Source: Mesorhizobium sp. GbtcB19
GTDB taxonomy: Bacteria; Pseudomonadota; Alphaproteobacteria; Rhizobiales; Rhizobiaceae
Direction of reading: 5' to 3'
NCBI RefSeq assembly: GCF_019091085.1
Contig: NZ_JAGXJY010000005.1
Coordinates: 62,001-126,000, forward strand
DNA length: 64,000 nt
Shown here one piece after another: positions 1 to 8,951 of this stretch (the first letter of the stretch is position 1; every line of letters starts with the position of its first letter). The position numbers were made by a program, and so were the translations under genes. Under the pieces are notes generated by a model. The model had not been told where the DNA came from. It did not search any database and saw nothing but the letters and a program-made list of their open reading frames with translations.

Positions 1-25
1 GCCCGCAAGACTGCCGGCAGCCGGG

Positions 26-1552
26 ATGAAGAAGCGCCGGCCCACGTCGTGGATCACGCTCGTCGCCGCCCTGATCTCGCTGGTCGCGCTGCTGCCGCTG
101 GCCTTCATCGTCTGGGTCGCGATCCAGACCGGCTGGGATACCGTGGTGGCGCTGATCTTCCGCCCGCGCGTCGGCGAATTGCTGGTCAACACCGTGCTCC
201 TCGTCATTGTCGCCGTGCCGATCGCCACCCTGCTCTCGGTGGCGCTGGCCTGGCTGACCGAGCGCAGCGACCTGCCGGGCAATCGGCTGTGGTCGTGGCT
301 GTCGGTCGCGCCGCTCGCCATCCCCGCTTTCGTGCACTCCTATGCCTGGATCAGCATCATGCCGGGCCTGCACGGGCTGTGGGCCGGCGTGCTGGTCTCC
401 GTCATCGCCTATTTCCCGTTCCTCTATCTGCCGATCGCCGCCGCGCTGCGCCGGCTCGATCCGGCGCTGGAGGATGCCGCCGCGGCGCTTGGCCTCGGGC
501 CCTGGCGAGTTTTCGCGCGCGTCGTGCTGCCGCAGCTCAGGCTCGCCATCTGCGGCGGCTCGCTGCTGGTCGGCCTGCATCTGCTCTCCGAATACGGCCT
601 CTATGTCTTCATCCGTTTCGATACCTTCACCACCGCGATCGTCGACCAGTTCCAGTCGACCTTCAACGGACCGGCCGCCAACATGCTGGCCGCGGTGCTT
701 GTGGCCTGCTGCCTCTTCCTGCTCGCGCTCGAGGTGATCGTCCGCGGCGAGGAACGCTATGCCCGCGTCGGTTCCGGCGCCGCGCGCAAGCAGCAACGCG
801 CCCGCCTCGGCCGCGCTACCTTGCCTTGCCTGCTGTTGCCGGCGGGCGTCGCGCTGCTGTCGCTGGGCGTCCCCTTCGTCACGGTCAGCCGCTGGCTGCT
901 CGCCGGCGGCGCCGATGTCTGGCGTTGGGACGAGATCGGCCTGGCGCTCGGCCAGACGCTCCTCCTCGCCATCGCCGGAGCGGTGCTTGCAACGATTGCC
1001 GCAATGCCGATGGCCTGGATCTCGATCCGCGCGCCGGGTCGGCTGCAACGTCTGCTCGAGAGCTGCAACTATATCGTCGGCGCATTGCCGGGCGTCGTCA
1101 TCGCGCTGGCGCTGGTGACGATCACCGTGCGTGTCGCGCTGCCGCTCTACCAGACGCTGTTCACCATCCTGTTCGGCTATGCGCTGATGTTTTTGCCGCG
1201 CGCGCTGGTCAGCCTGCGCGCCTCGATCGCGCAGGCCCCGGTGGAGCTGGAACGCGCCGCTTCCAGCCTTGGCCGGGCGCCGGTCAAGGCGCTGTGGTCG
1301 ACGACCATCCGCCTGTCGGCGCCGGGCGCCGCGGCCGGCATGGCGATGGTCGCGCTCGGCATCACCAACGAGCTCACCGCCACCCAGATGCTGGCGCCCA
1401 ACGGCACCCGCACGCTGGCCATGGCCTTCTGGTCCTACAGCGGCGAGATCGACTACGCCTCGGCCGCGCCTTACGCGCTGATCATGGTGGCGATGTCGTT
1501 GCCGATGACGTGGTGGCTTTACGTCCAGTCGAAGCGGATGGCCGGACGATGA
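26..1552 (+). CDS. Iron(III)-type ABC transporter permease (two fused permease domains)
   Basis: 508-residue inner-membrane permease of the FbpB/AfuB type, in which two binding-protein-dependent permease domains are fused in one chain. About twelve hydrophobic segments are visible. Each half carries an EAA-type cytoplasmic loop that contacts the ATPase: [16 protein letters not shown] near residue 148 and [16 protein letters not shown] near residue 411. It would move a periplasmic binding-protein cargo, most likely ferric iron, across the inner membrane. The ATPase gene follows with an ATGA overlap. The matching binding-protein gene is not seen and probably lies upstream of the window. The substrate is inferred from family only; thiamine or other cations transported by related systems cannot be excluded. 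Confidence 0.85.
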   Translation: MKKRRPTSWITLVAALISLVALLPLAFIVWVAIQTGWDTVVALIFRPRVGELLVNTVLLVIVAVPIATLLSVALAWLTERSDLPGNRLWSWLSVAPLAIPAFVHSYAWISIMPGLHGLWAGVLVSVIAYFPFLYLPIAAALRRLDPALEDAAAALGLGPWRVFARVVLPQLRLAICGGSLLVGLHLLSEYGLYVFIRFDTFTTAIVDQFQSTFNGPAANMLAAVLVACCLFLLALEVIVRGEERYARVGSGAARKQQRARLGRATLPCLLLPAGVALLSLGVPFVTVSRWLLAGGADVWRWDEIGLALGQTLLLAIAGAVLATIAAMPMAWISIRAPGRLQRLLESCNYIVGALPGVVIALALVTITVRVALPLYQTLFTILFGYALMFLPRALVSLRASIAQAPVELERAASSLGRAPVKALWSTTIRLSAPGAAAGMAMVALGITNELTATQMLAPNGTRTLAMAFWSYSGEIDYASAAPYALIMVAMSLPMTWWLYVQSKRMAGR

Positions 1553-2631
1553 GCTTTCTCGAACTCAGCGGCGTGGCGAAGAACTACGGCCCGGTGGCGG
1601 CGCTCGCGGGCGTCGATCTGCAGGTGGAAAGCGGCAGCCGCACCGCGATCGTCGGGCCATCCGGCTGCGGCAAGACCACCTTGCTCAGGCTGATCGCCGG
1701 CTTCGAGGCGCCGGACCGCGGCCGCATCGCGCTCGACGGCAAGGTGCTCGCCAATGGCGGCGCCGCCGTGCCGGCGCATCGCCGCGGCATCGGCGTGGTG
1801 GCGCAGGACGGCGCCCTGTTTCCGCATCTCAGCATCGCCGACAATATCGGCTTCGGCATCGCGCGGAACGCCGACAGACGAGCCGAACATATCGTCGAGC
1901 TCGCCTATATCGTCGGACTGGACAAGGCGATCCTGAAACGCCGGCCGCACGAGCTCTCCGGCGGCCAGCAGCAGCGCGTGGCGCTTGCCCGCGCCATGGC
2001 GATGAAGCCGAGGCTGATGCTGCTCGACGAGCCTTTCTCGGCGCTCGACACTGGGCTTCGCGCCTCGATGCGCAAGGCCGTTGCCGAGCTTCTGGAAGAG
2101 GCGGGCATCACCACCATCCTGGTCACGCATGACCAGGCCGAGGCACTGTCCTTCGCCAGCCAGGTGGCGGTGATGCGCGACGGCTTGTTCTCGCAGGTCG
2201 GCACGCCGCGCGAGCTCTATTTCCAGCCCAGGGACAGGATGGTCGCCGAATTCCTCGGCGATGCCATCATCGTGCCGGCCAGGATCGCCGAGGGCTTTGC
2301 CGTATCGCGGCTCGGCCGCATCGCCGTCGACACCAAGGAACGGCGCGACGTGGCGCGCATCATGCTGCGGCCCGAGCAGGTCGTGCTCAAGCGGACCTCG
2401 CGCGAAGGCATGTCGGGCACGCCGGACATGCTGTTTGGCGAAGTCACGGACTGCGAGTTCGCCGGCTCGATCTGCACCGTCGCGGTGCGGCTGTTGAACA
2501 GTCCGGATCCGCCCGATGCGGCCGCGATCGGCAACACGCCGCTCATCCTGCGCAGGACCGGCATGGACGCGCCGGCCGTAGGCGAGATCGTGCGCCTCAC
2601 CGTCACCGGCAAGGCGCATGTCTTTGCTTAA
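1549..2631 (+). CDS. Iron(III)-type ABC transporter ATP-binding protein
   Basis: 360-residue ATPase of the FbpC/PotA class that powers the preceding permease. The start ATG at 1549 overlaps the permease stop (ATGA), which implies translational coupling. Walker A GPSGCGKT lies near residues 36-43, the signature is LSGGQQQR near 138, Walker B is [12 protein letters not shown] near 160, and the switch His is in VTHDQAEA. The last 120 residues form a TOBE-like domain as in FbpC. The frame stays open far upstream of 1549 but that part is antisense-like shadow over the permease gene. Function as an importer ATPase is secure; ferric iron as cargo is inferred. Confidence 0.88.
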   Translation: MSFLELSGVAKNYGPVAALAGVDLQVESGSRTAIVGPSGCGKTTLLRLIAGFEAPDRGRIALDGKVLANGGAAVPAHRRGIGVVAQDGALFPHLSIADNIGFGIARNADRRAEHIVELAYIVGLDKAILKRRPHELSGGQQQRVALARAMAMKPRLMLLDEPFSALDTGLRASMRKAVAELLEEAGITTILVTHDQAEALSFASQVAVMRDGLFSQVGTPRELYFQPRDRMVAEFLGDAIIVPARIAEGFAVSRLGRIAVDTKERRDVARIMLRPEQVVLKRTSREGMSGTPDMLFGEVTDCEFAGSICTVAVRLLNSPDPPDAAAIGNTPLILRRTGMDAPAVGEIVRLTVTGKAHVFA

Positions 2632-2703
2632 GGGCTTCGTGCTTAGAGCCTTTCATGCTTTGCGAGAATCGCTGACGGCAGGTGCAATCAATCTCCGCCC
2701 TTG

Positions 2704-2729
2704 AAAATAATGCAGTTCTGCATTATTTT
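2704..2729. promoter_or_regulatory. Perfect 12-bp inverted repeat, likely operator of the toxin-antitoxin pair
   Basis: Left arm AAAATAATGCAG (2704-2715) and right arm CTGCATTATTTT (2718-2729) are exact reverse complements with a 2-bp TT spacer. The site is very AT-rich in a GC-rich window and lies 21 bp before the antitoxin ATG. VapB/AbrB-type antitoxins autoregulate by binding such palindromes, so this is the probable operator. Binding itself is inferred. Confidence 0.75.
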
Positions 2730-2750
2730 TGGACGCTCGGAGGCCACGCC

Positions 2751-3026
2751 ATGACGACATTGACAGTTACAGCACGGGGCCAGGTCACGTTCCGGAAGGA
2801 CGTGCTCAAGCACCTCGGCATCCAGCCCGGCGACAGGATCAGGCTTGATCTTCTACCTGGTGGGCGGGCGGAGCTGAAAGCCGACCAGGGCAAGGGCTCC
2901 TGGCAAGAGCTAAGCGGGATGCTCAAGGGCAAAACGAACGGCGCACGGCTTTCGATCGAGGAAATCAACGATGCGATCGCCGACGCCGGCGCTTCGAGCG
3001 GGATGCGCGGAATCGGGCGCAAGTGA
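2751..3026 (+). CDS. AbrB/SpoVT-type antitoxin
   Basis: 91-residue protein with an N-terminal SpoVT-AbrB swapped-hairpin DNA-binding domain (MTTLTVTARGQVTFRKDVL, then IQPGDRIRLDLL), the usual fold of VapB/MazE-like antitoxins. The C-terminal half is acidic and would wrap the toxin. I chose ATG 2751 because it gives the normal AbrB N-terminus; the open frame extends to 2682 but those codons run through the palindromic operator. It overlaps the PIN-domain toxin gene by 4 bp (GTGA). Expected role: neutralise the RNase and repress the operon. Confidence 0.85.
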   Translation: MTTLTVTARGQVTFRKDVLKHLGIQPGDRIRLDLLPGGRAELKADQGKGSWQELSGMLKGKTNGARLSIEEINDAIADAGASSGMRGIGRK

Positions 3027-3421
3027 AGATCAGCCTCGACACCAACGTGCTGTTGCGCCTTGTCGTCGGGGACGACGAAGCGCAGCAAAGGACAGCAACT
3101 GAGACCCTGGAAGGGGCCGAGTTGGTCGCGATCAGCGTTCAAGCGCTCTGCGAGTTTGTTTGGGTGCTGGATAGAAGTTACCGGGTTGCGCGGCCTGATA
3201 TATCCGCCTCGATCCGCCGCATCCTCGACATGCGCAACGTCGTCGCCAACCGACCGACGATCGAAGCGGGACTGGCCGTGCTCGACGCCGGTGGCGATTT
3301 CGCGGATGGAGTGATCGCGTTCGACGGTCAGTGGCTCGGAGGCGAAACCTTCGTGTCCTTCGACAGGAAAGCGGCAAAGCTGGTCGAAGCGCAGGGAACG
3401 CCCACACTGTTGCTCGGGTGA
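3023..3421 (+). CDS. vapC: PIN-domain ribonuclease toxin (VapC family)
   Basis: 132-residue PIN-domain protein with a GTG start at 3023 that overlaps the antitoxin stop. The acidic catalytic set is complete: D6 in SLDTN, E44 in LCEF, D95 in FADG and D114 in SFDRKA. These would bind Mg2+ or Mn2+ and cut RNA. In this family tRNAs or rRNA are typical targets. All key residues are present, so the toxin looks functional. The pair sits alone between a transporter operon and the convergent ugp operon, a usual pattern for a laterally acquired addiction module. Confidence 0.88.
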   Translation: MKISLDTNVLLRLVVGDDEAQQRTATETLEGAELVAISVQALCEFVWVLDRSYRVARPDISASIRRILDMRNVVANRPTIEAGLAVLDAGGDFADGVIAFDGQWLGGETFVSFDRKAAKLVEAQGTPTLLLG

Positions 3422-3431
3422 TCTATTTAGT

Positions 3432-4226
3432 CTACCGCACGCGCTCGCCCGTCGCCGGCGACCAGAGCGGCCATTGCTCGAGGAAGTCGCAGCTGTGGAC
3501 GACGACGCGCTGGCCGTCGATCAGGATGATCGAATAGGCGGGCGGCGCCTGCTCGACCACCTCGTCGCCGACAAGGTCGAGCATGAAGCGGGCATGCAGG
3601 CCGCGCTGCACCGAGAACGGAATGCCGGCGACCGTGCCGGCGATGTCGCGGTGGACATGGCCGAAGAAGATGTAGCGGACATTGCCGTGACGGGTCAGCA
3701 CATCGATAAGCCGCTGCGGCTGTTCGAGGCCGAGCGGGTCGAGCAGCGTGAGCCCGAGTTCGACCGGCGGGTGGTGCAGGAAGACATAGGCCGCCTTGCC
3801 TGCCTCGGCGAGCCGCGCATCGAGCCAGGCGAGCCGGTCGTCGCACAGCTCGCCGGTGACGCGGCCTTCCGCCAGGCTGTCGAGGAAAACCAGGCGCCCT
3901 TCCGGCGTGTCGAAAACCGACTGCACGAAGCCGTTGCCGTCCGTCCCGTTTTCCGGGAAGGCGGCGATGAGATTGGCGCGCCGGTCGTGGTTTCCGGGCA
4001 GCAGCCGGTAAGGCACGGTCAGGCGGATCAGAGCCGCCTTCAGGTCGGCATAGCTCTCGGCCTCGCCGTCATCGGCCAGGTCGCCGGTGAAGATGCAAAG
4101 CGTGGCATCGCCATGGCGGGCATTGATATGGTCGATGCAGCGATCGAACCGCTCATTCAGGTTCGCGCCATAGCGGATTGTGCGCCGCCGATCGAGATGG
4201 ACATCGGTGACCTGGACGATCTTCAT
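3432..4226 (-). CDS. Calcineurin-like metallophosphoesterase (class III PDE / GpdQ-like)
   Basis: 264-residue metallophosphoesterase with the full dimetal motif set in order: DVH at residues 8-10, GDLADD, GNHD, HHPP and GHVH. This architecture is that of class III cyclic-nucleotide phosphodiesterases (CpdA) and of the glycerophosphodiesterase GpdQ. Its place as last gene of the ugpBAEC operon, 16 bp after ugpC, argues for hydrolysis of glycerophosphodiesters to glycerol-3-phosphate plus alcohol. cAMP hydrolysis is the alternative. The start at 4226 gives the canonical MKIVQVTDVH N-terminus; upstream in-frame codons overlap ugpC. No signal peptide, so it acts in the cytoplasm. Confidence 0.82.
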   Translation of the reverse strand: MKIVQVTDVHLDRRRTIRYGANLNERFDRCIDHINARHGDATLCIFTGDLADDGEAESYADLKAALIRLTVPYRLLPGNHDRRANLIAAFPENGTDGNGFVQSVFDTPEGRLVFLDSLAEGRVTGELCDDRLAWLDARLAEAGKAAYVFLHHPPVELGLTLLDPLGLEQPQRLIDVLTRHGNVRYIFFGHVHRDIAGTVAGIPFSVQRGLHARFMLDLVGDEVVEQAPPAYSIILIDGQRVVVHSCDFLEQWPLWSPATGERVR

Positions 4227-4242
4227 TGCATGAGCCTCAAAT

Positions 4243-5352
4243 TCACAAAGTCGCCGGCGCCGGTTCCGGCACCGAAGCCTTGAACACGTCGAGCCTGGCG
4301 CCGGTTTCCGAGGAGAAGAAATGCAGGTCCGATTCGGCGAATTGCAGTCCGACCGCGCTGCCCGGCTCGGGATGGACAATCTCGGATGTGACCACCGAGA
4401 ACGGCGCGCCGTCAAGATCGACATAGATGACGCGGCCGGCGCCGAGTTCTTCCACGAGATCGACCGTCGCCGCGAGCGCGCCGGGCGTGCCGGGCGTCGC
4501 CATGCGCACCGCCTCCGGCCGGATGCCGACCGCAACTTTCGAACCCACGGCAAGACCGGTGCGCGAAACATTGAGCTTGCGGCTGTCGCCGAGCAGTGAA
4601 ATGCCGTCCAGCGTGACTTCCCCCTCCAGCATGTTCATCGCCGGCGCGCCGACGAAGGTCGCAACGAAGCGGCTTGCCGGCCGGCTGTAGACTTCCGCCG
4701 GCGTGCCGACCTGCTCGACACGGCCGCCATTCATCACCACCAGCCGGTCGGCCAGCGTCATCGCCTCGACCTGGTCATGGGTGACGAAGACCGACGTGGC
4801 GCTGAGGCGTCGGTGCAGCTTGCGGATCTCGGAGCGCATCTGCACGCGCAGCTTGGCGTCGAGGTTGGAGAGCGGCTCGTCGAAAAGGAACACCTTCGGC
4901 TCGCGGATCATGGCGCGGCCCATGGCGACGCGCTGGCGCTGCCCGCCGGACAGCGCCATCGGCTTGCGGTCGAGCAGGTGCTCCAGTTCCAGGACGCGCG
5001 CCACCGCCTGGATGCGCTGGGTGCGCTCGGCCGAGGGAACGCCGGCCACCTTCAGCGAATAGCCGATGTTCTGCGCCACGCTCATATGCGGGTAGAGCGC
5101 GTAGTTCTGGAACACCATGGCGCAGCCGCGCTCGCGCGGCTCGAGCTTGTTGACCACCGTGTTGTCGATCGCGATCGTGCCGTCCGAGATCTCCTCCAGC
5201 CCGGCGATCATCCTGAGCAGCGTGGACTTGCCGCAGCCCGACGGCCCCAGGATGACGACGAATTCGCCCGAGGCGAAATCGAGGTCGACGCCGTGCACGA
5301 CCTGCGTCTTGGCGTAGTTCTTCTTGACGCCGCGAATGGTGATGGAGGCCAT
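4243..5352 (-). CDS. ugpC: sn-glycerol-3-phosphate ABC transporter ATP-binding protein UgpC
   Basis: 369-residue ATPase of the MalK/UgpC class. Walker A GPSGCGKS is at residues 36-43, followed by [15 protein letters not shown], Walker [13 protein letters not shown] and the switch His in [10 protein letters not shown]. The C-terminal third forms the TOBE/regulatory domain that in this family dimerises and can receive regulatory signals. The start at 5352 has a clear GGGAGA ribosome site. It follows ugpE by 12 bp and precedes the phosphoesterase. It would hydrolyse ATP for glycerol-3-phosphate or glycerophosphodiester import. Confidence 0.92.
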   Translation of the reverse strand: MASITIRGVKKNYAKTQVVHGVDLDFASGEFVVILGPSGCGKSTLLRMIAGLEEISDGTIAIDNTVVNKLEPRERGCAMVFQNYALYPHMSVAQNIGYSLKVAGVPSAERTQRIQAVARVLELEHLLDRKPMALSGGQRQRVAMGRAMIREPKVFLFDEPLSNLDAKLRVQMRSEIRKLHRRLSATSVFVTHDQVEAMTLADRLVVMNGGRVEQVGTPAEVYSRPASRFVATFVGAPAMNMLEGEVTLDGISLLGDSRKLNVSRTGLAVGSKVAVGIRPEAVRMATPGTPGALAATVDLVEELGAGRVIYVDLDGAPFSVVTSEIVHPEPGSAVGLQFAESDLHFFSSETGARLDVFKASVPEPAPATL

Positions 5353-5364
5353 CTTTGTCTCCCG

Positions 5365-6279
5365 TTATTTCTCGGTGGCGATCAGGCCGCGTACGAACCA
5401 GCGTTGCATCAGCACCACGACGATCAGCGGCGGCAGCATGACGATCAGCGTGCCGGCCATGGCGATATGCCATTCCGGCGCGCCGCCTACATTGGGGATG
5501 AGCTGCTTCAGCTCGGTCACCGCGGTCGCATGCGACTGATCCGTGGTGATCAACAACGGCCATAGATACTGGTTCCAGGCCCACAGGAACATGATGGTGC
5601 CGAGCGCCGCCATGTTGTTGCGCGACAGCGGCAGCAAAATATCGATGAAAAAGCGCAGTGGCCCGGCGGCGTCCATACGCGCGGCCTCGGTCAATTCGTC
5701 CGGAACCGTCAGGAAGAACTGTCGGTAGAGGAAGGTGCCGGTGGCGGTGGCGATCAACGGCAGGATCAGGCCGGGATAGGAATTGAGCATCCCCAGGTTG
5801 AGCGCGACATGCACGCCCGAAACCTTCTCGATCAACCAGGAGAGGCCGGTCACATCCATGATCGTCTGGTAGGGTTCGAGAACGTTGGCAACGACCGCAT
5901 AGGTCGGCACGATGCGCACTTCGAGCGGCAGCATCAATGTGATGAAGATCAGCCAGAAGATCAGCGTGCGGCCGGGATAGCGGAAGTAGACGATCGAGAA
6001 GGCGGTGAGCGCCGAGATGATGACTTTGCCGGCGGCGACGCCGGCCGCCATGATGAAGGAATTGAGCAGCTTCGGGCCGAGATCGGCTGTCGTCCACGCC
6101 GTCTTGATGTTGACCCAGAAATCGCTGCCCGGCAGCAGCGACATCGGCACATCGTTGACGTCCTTCAGATTGTGCGAGGCCGCGATCGCCACGATCACGA
6201 AGGGCGCAACGCAAAATACGAAGCCGGCGAACAGGATTATATGGGTGAAGAAGTTCAGGAACGGGGTGCGCTCTACCAT
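5365..6279 (-). CDS. ugpE: sn-glycerol-3-phosphate ABC transporter permease UgpE
   Basis: 304-residue MalG/UgpE-type permease with six hydrophobic segments. It carries the EAA loop with the reading DELTEAARMDAAGPLRFF near residue 195, the contact with the ATPase. The start overlaps nothing but lies only 7 bp after the ugpA stop. With UgpA it forms the heterodimeric inner-membrane pore of the transporter. Family assignment rests on the operon and the conserved membrane topology. Confidence 0.92.
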   Translation of the reverse strand: MVERTPFLNFFTHIILFAGFVFCVAPFVIVAIAASHNLKDVNDVPMSLLPGSDFWVNIKTAWTTADLGPKLLNSFIMAAGVAAGKVIISALTAFSIVYFRYPGRTLIFWLIFITLMLPLEVRIVPTYAVVANVLEPYQTIMDVTGLSWLIEKVSGVHVALNLGMLNSYPGLILPLIATATGTFLYRQFFLTVPDELTEAARMDAAGPLRFFIDILLPLSRNNMAALGTIMFLWAWNQYLWPLLITTDQSHATAVTELKQLIPNVGGAPEWHIAMAGTLIVMLPPLIVVVLMQRWFVRGLIATEK

Positions 6280-6286
6280 GCCCGCC

Positions 6287-7171
6287 TCACCTGTAGTGCA
6301 CGCGCCGCTCGATGAAGCGGAATTGGAAGATGGTCAGCACGATGATCAGCAGCATCAGGATGATGCTCTGCGCGGCAGCACCTGAATAATCGAGCCCTTT
6401 GAAGCCGTCGGAATAGATCTTGTAGACCATCAGATTGGTGGCATTGGCCGGGCCGCCCGAGGTCATGATGTCGACGATGCCGAAGGAATCCTGAAAGCTT
6501 TCGGTGATGTTGATCACCAGAAGGAAGAAGATCGTCGGTGTGATCAGCGGGAACTGGATGTCCCAGAAGCGCCGGATGACCCCGGAGCCGTCCATCGCCG
6601 CCGCCTCGATCTGCGAGCGTGGTATGGCCTGGAATGCGGCGAGGAAGAAGATGAAATTGTAGCCGACATATTTCCAGGAGAAAGCGATGATGATCGAGGC
6701 CATCGCATCGGCGCCGTCGAGGCCGGGGTCCCAGAAGCCCGGCCAGAACTGGTTGACGACGGCCATGAAGCCGGCTTCCGGGGCCAGGATGAAGCGGAAG
6801 GCCAGCGCAAGTGCCGGTGCGGCGATGCCGTAAGGCCAGATCAGCACCACGCGGTAGAGGCGCGAGCCGGCAAGCTGGCGATCGGTGAGCGCGGCAAGCA
6901 CCAGCGCTATGAACATCGCGAGCCCTGTGCTGATGCCGGCGAAGATCAGGCTGGCGGTGATCGAGTTCCAATAGTCGGCGTTGGACAGGATCGAGCGGAA
7001 ATTGTCGAGCCCGACCCAGATGTTGCCGCCGCCCCATGGCTGCTGCAGCGTCAGCGACCAGTAAACCGCCTGTCCGGCCGGCCAGTAGAAGAAGGTGAAG
7101 ATCAGAAAAAGCTGCGGCACCGCGAACAGGATGCCGATCGTCCATTTGCTGAAAGTGACGCGTTTTTCCAT
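6287..7171 (-). CDS. ugpA: sn-glycerol-3-phosphate ABC transporter permease UgpA
   Basis: 294-residue MalF/UgpA-type permease, six hydrophobic segments, with the N-terminal segment beginning near residue 12. The cytoplasmic coupling loop IPRSQIEAAAMDGSGVIRRF lies near residue 205. It partners UgpE in the pore. The gene is separated from ugpB by about 170 bp that hold a strong hairpin and a palindromic repeat, so permease expression may be set below that of the binding protein. Confidence 0.92.
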   Translation of the reverse strand: MEKRVTFSKWTIGILFAVPQLFLIFTFFYWPAGQAVYWSLTLQQPWGGGNIWVGLDNFRSILSNADYWNSITASLIFAGISTGLAMFIALVLAALTDRQLAGSRLYRVVLIWPYGIAAPALALAFRFILAPEAGFMAVVNQFWPGFWDPGLDGADAMASIIIAFSWKYVGYNFIFFLAAFQAIPRSQIEAAAMDGSGVIRRFWDIQFPLITPTIFFLLVINITESFQDSFGIVDIMTSGGPANATNLMVYKIYSDGFKGLDYSGAAAQSIILMLLIIVLTIFQFRFIERRVHYR

Positions 7172-7181
7172 CGATCCGCCT

Positions 7182-7283
7182 AGAGCGTTTCACCGTTTCA
7201 CGGAAACGGCGAACCACTCTATCTCTTTGTTTTGACGCAATTCCTGGCGGAAAACCGCCCACACTTTTCCTGGAATTGCTCTA
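7182..7283. repeat. Rhizobial palindromic intergenic repeat, family A copy 1
   Basis: About 100 bp running from AGAGCGTTTCACCG to GGAATTGCTCT. It matches in reverse orientation the copies at 27409, 29721, 30682 and 32641, sharing the blocks CAATTCC, GGAAAAGTG and GGTTTTCC. The repeat contains several internal palindromes and lies within the ugp operon between ugpB and ugpA, 10 bp before the ugpA start. Confidence 0.85.
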
Positions 7284-7298
7284 GGCCGGATATGCAAC

Positions 7299-7327
7299 GG
7301 CCGCCCGTCGAGTTTCGGCGGGCGGCC
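7299..7327 (-). other. Strong hairpin between ugpB and ugpA
   Basis: GGCCGCCCG (7299-7307) pairs exactly with CGGGCGGCC (7319-7327) around an 11-nt loop, 17 bp after the ugpB stop. No T-run follows on the minus strand, so it is more likely an mRNA-stabilising hairpin or a partial attenuator than a full terminator. Such hairpins commonly raise binding-protein levels over permease levels. Confidence 0.6.
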
Positions 7328-7343
7328 TCGGAATGTCCACTGC

Positions 7344-8696
7344 TTACGGCAGCGTCTTGTTCGGATAGGTCTGCTGGAAGCGGTCGAGGATAGCGTCGCC
7401 GTTCTTCACCAGCGTGTCGATGCCGTCCTGGACGCTTTCCTTGTTGGCGAAGATCGCCTGCATCTGCGTGCCGAATTCGGCGCGGATCTGGGTGAAGTTG
7501 CCGAGGCGGATGCCGCGGGTGATGTCGGTCGGCTCCGAAGCGGTCAGGCTGGCGATCGCCACTTCACGCCCCTTGTAGGGCGCCTTGTCGTAGAAGCCGC
7601 TGGACTTCATGTATTCGAAGCCGGACTTCGTCACCGGAATATAGCCGGTGTTGGTCGACCAGAACAAAGCCGTCTTGGGGTCGTGGATGAAGTTGAGGAA
7701 GGCGGCAGCGCCCTTGTATTCGGCGTCGGACTTGCCGGACAGAACCCACAGCGAAGCGCCGCCGACCAGCGAGTTCTTGCGCTCGGTGCCGGCATAGACC
7801 GGCAGCTCGGCGACGTCCCAGTTCATGCCTTCCTTCTGCGTTTTGCCGACCGTGCCGTGATCGCCGACCGAGGTCATGATGACCTGGCAGGTGCCGGTGG
7901 CGAAGGCCTGCACCATATCCTGGCCGAGGTCCTTCGACTTGATCTTGATCAGGCCGGCGTCATACCACTTCTTCAGGTCGGTGACGTACTGGACGAACTT
8001 GGTCTTGTTCATCTCCAGGCGAGCGTCGAGACCATCATAACCGTTGTTCTTGCTGGCGATCGGCTGGTCGTGAATGGCCGAGAACTGCTCCATGATCTGC
8101 CAGCTCTCGTTGCCGGAGATGTTGATCGCCATCGGGCAATCGTAGCCGGCGTCCTTGAGCGCCTTGAGGTCGGCGCCGACATCTTCCCAGGTCTTCGGCG
8201 CCTCGGTCTTGCCAATCTTGGCGAAGGCGTCCTTGTTCCAGTACATCAGCGCCGTCGACGAATTGAACGGGAAGGACAGCATCTCGCCCTTCGACGTCGC
8301 GTAATAGCGGGCGATACCGGGGAAATAGTCGCTGTAGTCGATCTTGTAGCCGTTCTCTTCCATCAGCTTGTCGGCGGGCTTGTAGGCGCCCGACAGCATC
8401 ATGGTGGCGGTGCCGACGTCATAGACCTGGACGACGGTGGGCTGCTTGCCGGCGCGGAAGGCGGCGATCGTGTTCTGCAGCGTGGCGTCGTAATTGCCCT
8501 GACTGGTGCAGACGACCTCGTAGTCCTTCTGCGAGGCGTTGAAATTCTTGCACAGCGTGTCGACGACGCGGGCGAGGTCGCCCGACAGACCGAACCAGAA
8601 GTCGAACTTAACCGGCTCCGCAAAAGCAGGAACCGCAAGCGCGGAGCTGAGCGCGCCGGCGGCAAGGGCAGCAAGGCCCCGCTTGATGATGGTCAT
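7344..8696 (-). CDS. ugpB: sn-glycerol-3-phosphate-binding periplasmic protein UgpB
   Basis: 450-residue family 1 solute-binding protein. The Sec signal peptide is residues 1-26 with cleavage after AFA. Mature sequence shows UgpB hallmarks: FWFGLSGDLARVVDTL near the N-terminus, then QGNYDATLQNTIAAFRAG and VVQVYDVGTATMM. It captures glycerol-3-phosphate or its diesters in the periplasm for UgpAEC. ATG 8696 was chosen because it starts the signal peptide and has AGAGGG 6 bp upstream; the open frame continues to 8837 without support. Two cysteines near residues 50 and 59 could form a disulfide. Confidence 0.92.
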   Translation of the reverse strand: MTIIKRGLAALAAGALSSALAVPAFAEPVKFDFWFGLSGDLARVVDTLCKNFNASQKDYEVVCTSQGNYDATLQNTIAAFRAGKQPTVVQVYDVGTATMMLSGAYKPADKLMEENGYKIDYSDYFPGIARYYATSKGEMLSFPFNSSTALMYWNKDAFAKIGKTEAPKTWEDVGADLKALKDAGYDCPMAINISGNESWQIMEQFSAIHDQPIASKNNGYDGLDARLEMNKTKFVQYVTDLKKWYDAGLIKIKSKDLGQDMVQAFATGTCQVIMTSVGDHGTVGKTQKEGMNWDVAELPVYAGTERKNSLVGGASLWVLSGKSDAEYKGAAAFLNFIHDPKTALFWSTNTGYIPVTKSGFEYMKSSGFYDKAPYKGREVAIASLTASEPTDITRGIRLGNFTQIRAEFGTQMQAIFANKESVQDGIDTLVKNGDAILDRFQQTYPNKTLP

Positions 8697-8951
8697 GGTT
8701 TTTCCCTCTTGAGTGGCAGTGTGACAAGGGTTTTGCGCAAGTCCTTGCCCGCTCTCATAGAGAAGGTATGTGACAGTTCTGTTGTGGGCTCGAAGGCCCT
8801 GTGGACAGCCAGTGTCTCCTCCCCCGGCAGCGGCCACGCCGGCATGAAAACGTCACATCGGCGCTCTAGGAAGCTAGGGCGCCCCGAAGCGCCGAAAAGA
8901 CCTTCTGTGATTAACCGGCTAATGGATGGCCGACCAACTGGATGGGAAGAC

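Noticed and set aside
49..1548. Long in-frame upstream extension of the iron ABC ATPase gene
   Set aside because: The extension overlaps the permease gene fully in another frame; the ATPase domain starts normally at 1549 with an ATGA overlap.
8717..8776. Possible Pho box upstream of ugpB
   Set aside because: CTGTCAC occurs once (8776 down to 8770) and TTGTCAC once (8728 down to 8722), but they are not phased as 11-bp direct repeats, so I do not call a PhoB site although ugp operons are often phosphate-controlled.
7683..8951. In-frame upstream extension of the endonuclease/exonuclease-fold gene
   Set aside because: It lies antisense to ugpB and shows no domain; a start at 8952 or 8922 explains the protein.
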